Assembly: GCA_013139625.1 (NCBI GenBank)
Contig: WTAK01000394.1
Location: 1 to 6,019 of the forward strand
DNA: 6,019 bases
Direction: 5' to 3'
Source of the DNA: Candidatus Delongbacteria bacterium
Lineage (GTDB): Bacteria; UBA4055
Shown: positions 5,941-6,019 of the stretch, piece after piece
Numbering within the stretch: the first letter of the stretch is position 1
Layout of the letters: each line of letters starts with the position of its first letter
Made by a program: the position numbers and the translations under genes
The notes under the pieces: model-generated
What the model was told of the DNA's origin: nothing
The model's input: only the letters and a program-made list of their open reading frames with translations
Database searches by the model: none

Positions 5941-5968
5941 ATTAACAAAGTTAGCAAACTCTGTTAAT
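5941..5968 (+). repeat. Hairpin in the rRNA leader upstream of 16S
   Basis: ATTAACA (5941-5947) is a perfect inverted match to TGTTAAT (5962-5968). Inside, AGTT (5949-5952) pairs with AACT (5957-5960) around the loop AGCA, with one A-C mismatch between the two stems, giving 11 pairs in all. It lies about 31 bases before the 16S end. A role in leader folding or 16S processing is plausible; it has no T-run, so it is not a terminator. Confidence 0.55.
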
Positions 5969-5999
5969 ATATGTAGAAATAGAAATATGATATATATAT

Positions 6000-6019
6000 A
6001 CAATGGAGAGTTTGATCCT
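6000..6019 (+). rRNA. rrs: 16S ribosomal RNA, 5' end only
   Basis: AGAGTTTGATCCT at 6007-6019 is the universal start of bacterial 16S rRNA (E. coli positions 8-20, with C at position 19). Counting back puts the mature 5' end near base 6000. The gene continues beyond the window, presumably into a 16S-23S-5S operon. Too little is present to place the organism by rRNA. Confidence 0.93.

Larger units (their letters stand above)
5829..5999 (+). other. 16S rRNA leader (external transcribed spacer)
   Basis: About 170 bases between the predicted transcription start and the 16S gene. In order it contains a GC-rich hairpin (5830-5846), a boxA-like element (5852-5864), an A/G-rich unstructured stretch (about 5865-5935), an 11-pair hairpin (5941-5968) and an alternating (TA)5 run (5991-6000) directly before the mature 16S end. 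It should be removed by RNase processing after the flanks of the 16S pair; the downstream partner lies outside the window. No tRNA or supportable coding gene is seen here. Confidence 0.65.

Noticed and set aside
5912..6019. An open frame from ATG 5912 running through the leader into the 16S gene (begins MSNKRSTEAK)
   Set aside because: It enters the rRNA gene in frame, is preceded by no ribosome-binding signal, covers a leader hairpin, and is short enough to be open by chance.
1..6019. CRISPR arrays, insertion sequences, tRNA genes, phage or defence genes
   Set aside because: No direct repeats of array type, transposase motifs, terminal inverted repeats or tRNA-like cloverleaf sequences were seen on either strand.

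Overview
The window is a compact, AT-rich stretch (roughly one third G+C by eye) in which every supportable gene lies on the + strand. It begins inside the 3' end of a membrane-protein gene and ends at the first ~20 bases of a 16S rRNA gene (AGAGTTTGATC at 6007-6017). The organism looks like a member of the Bacteroidota or the wider FCB group (Cloacimonadota, Delongbacteria, Fibrobacterota and relatives). This is inferred from three things. Most starts lack a Shine-Dalgarno sequence. The rRNA promoter carries TACATTTG, an exact match to the Bacteroidota -7 element TAnnTTTG. The secreted propeller protein has an N-terminal domain with a 'NPVNDKDGNPCALI' segment of a kind common in that group. 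The species cannot be named from this sequence.

Layout. 1-176: C-terminus of a single-pass membrane protein. 183-443: small monofunctional AroQ-class chorismate mutase. 453-2054: exported TolB/WD40-like beta-propeller protein (ATG 453 preferred over the upstream GTG 444). 2067-3086: aspartate-semialdehyde dehydrogenase (asd). 3083-3583: small lipoprotein, possibly NTF2-like. 3580-4704: membrane-anchored divergent polysaccharide deacetylase (YibQ/PF04748 type). 4714-5736: tRNA-dihydrouridine synthase (DusB/NifR3-like). Gaps are 12 bases or less, and asd/lipoprotein/deacetylase overlap by 4 bases each (ATGA, GTGA). The seven genes therefore read as one operon mixing amino-acid synthesis (chorismate mutase, asd), envelope proteins (propeller, lipoprotein, deacetylase) and tRNA modification (Dus). 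A shared pathway is not evident; asd could feed diaminopimelate to peptidoglycan, next to a putative envelope deacetylase, but that link is inference.

5737-5999 is non-coding and is the control region of an rRNA operon. It holds helically phased A-tracts, a strong promoter (TTGACA, 17-base spacer, TACATT, running into TTTG), a short hairpin followed by a boxA-like element (an antitermination-type arrangement), and a second hairpin about 30 bases before the 16S gene. No convincing GC-rich intrinsic terminator separates the upstream operon from the rRNA operon.

No clear new defence, mobile or CRISPR-like system is present. The points most worth following are the structured rRNA leader with its Bacteroidota-type promoter, the marked excess of GATC sites in the coding region, the translationally coupled lipoprotein-deacetylase pair, and the unassigned propeller protein.
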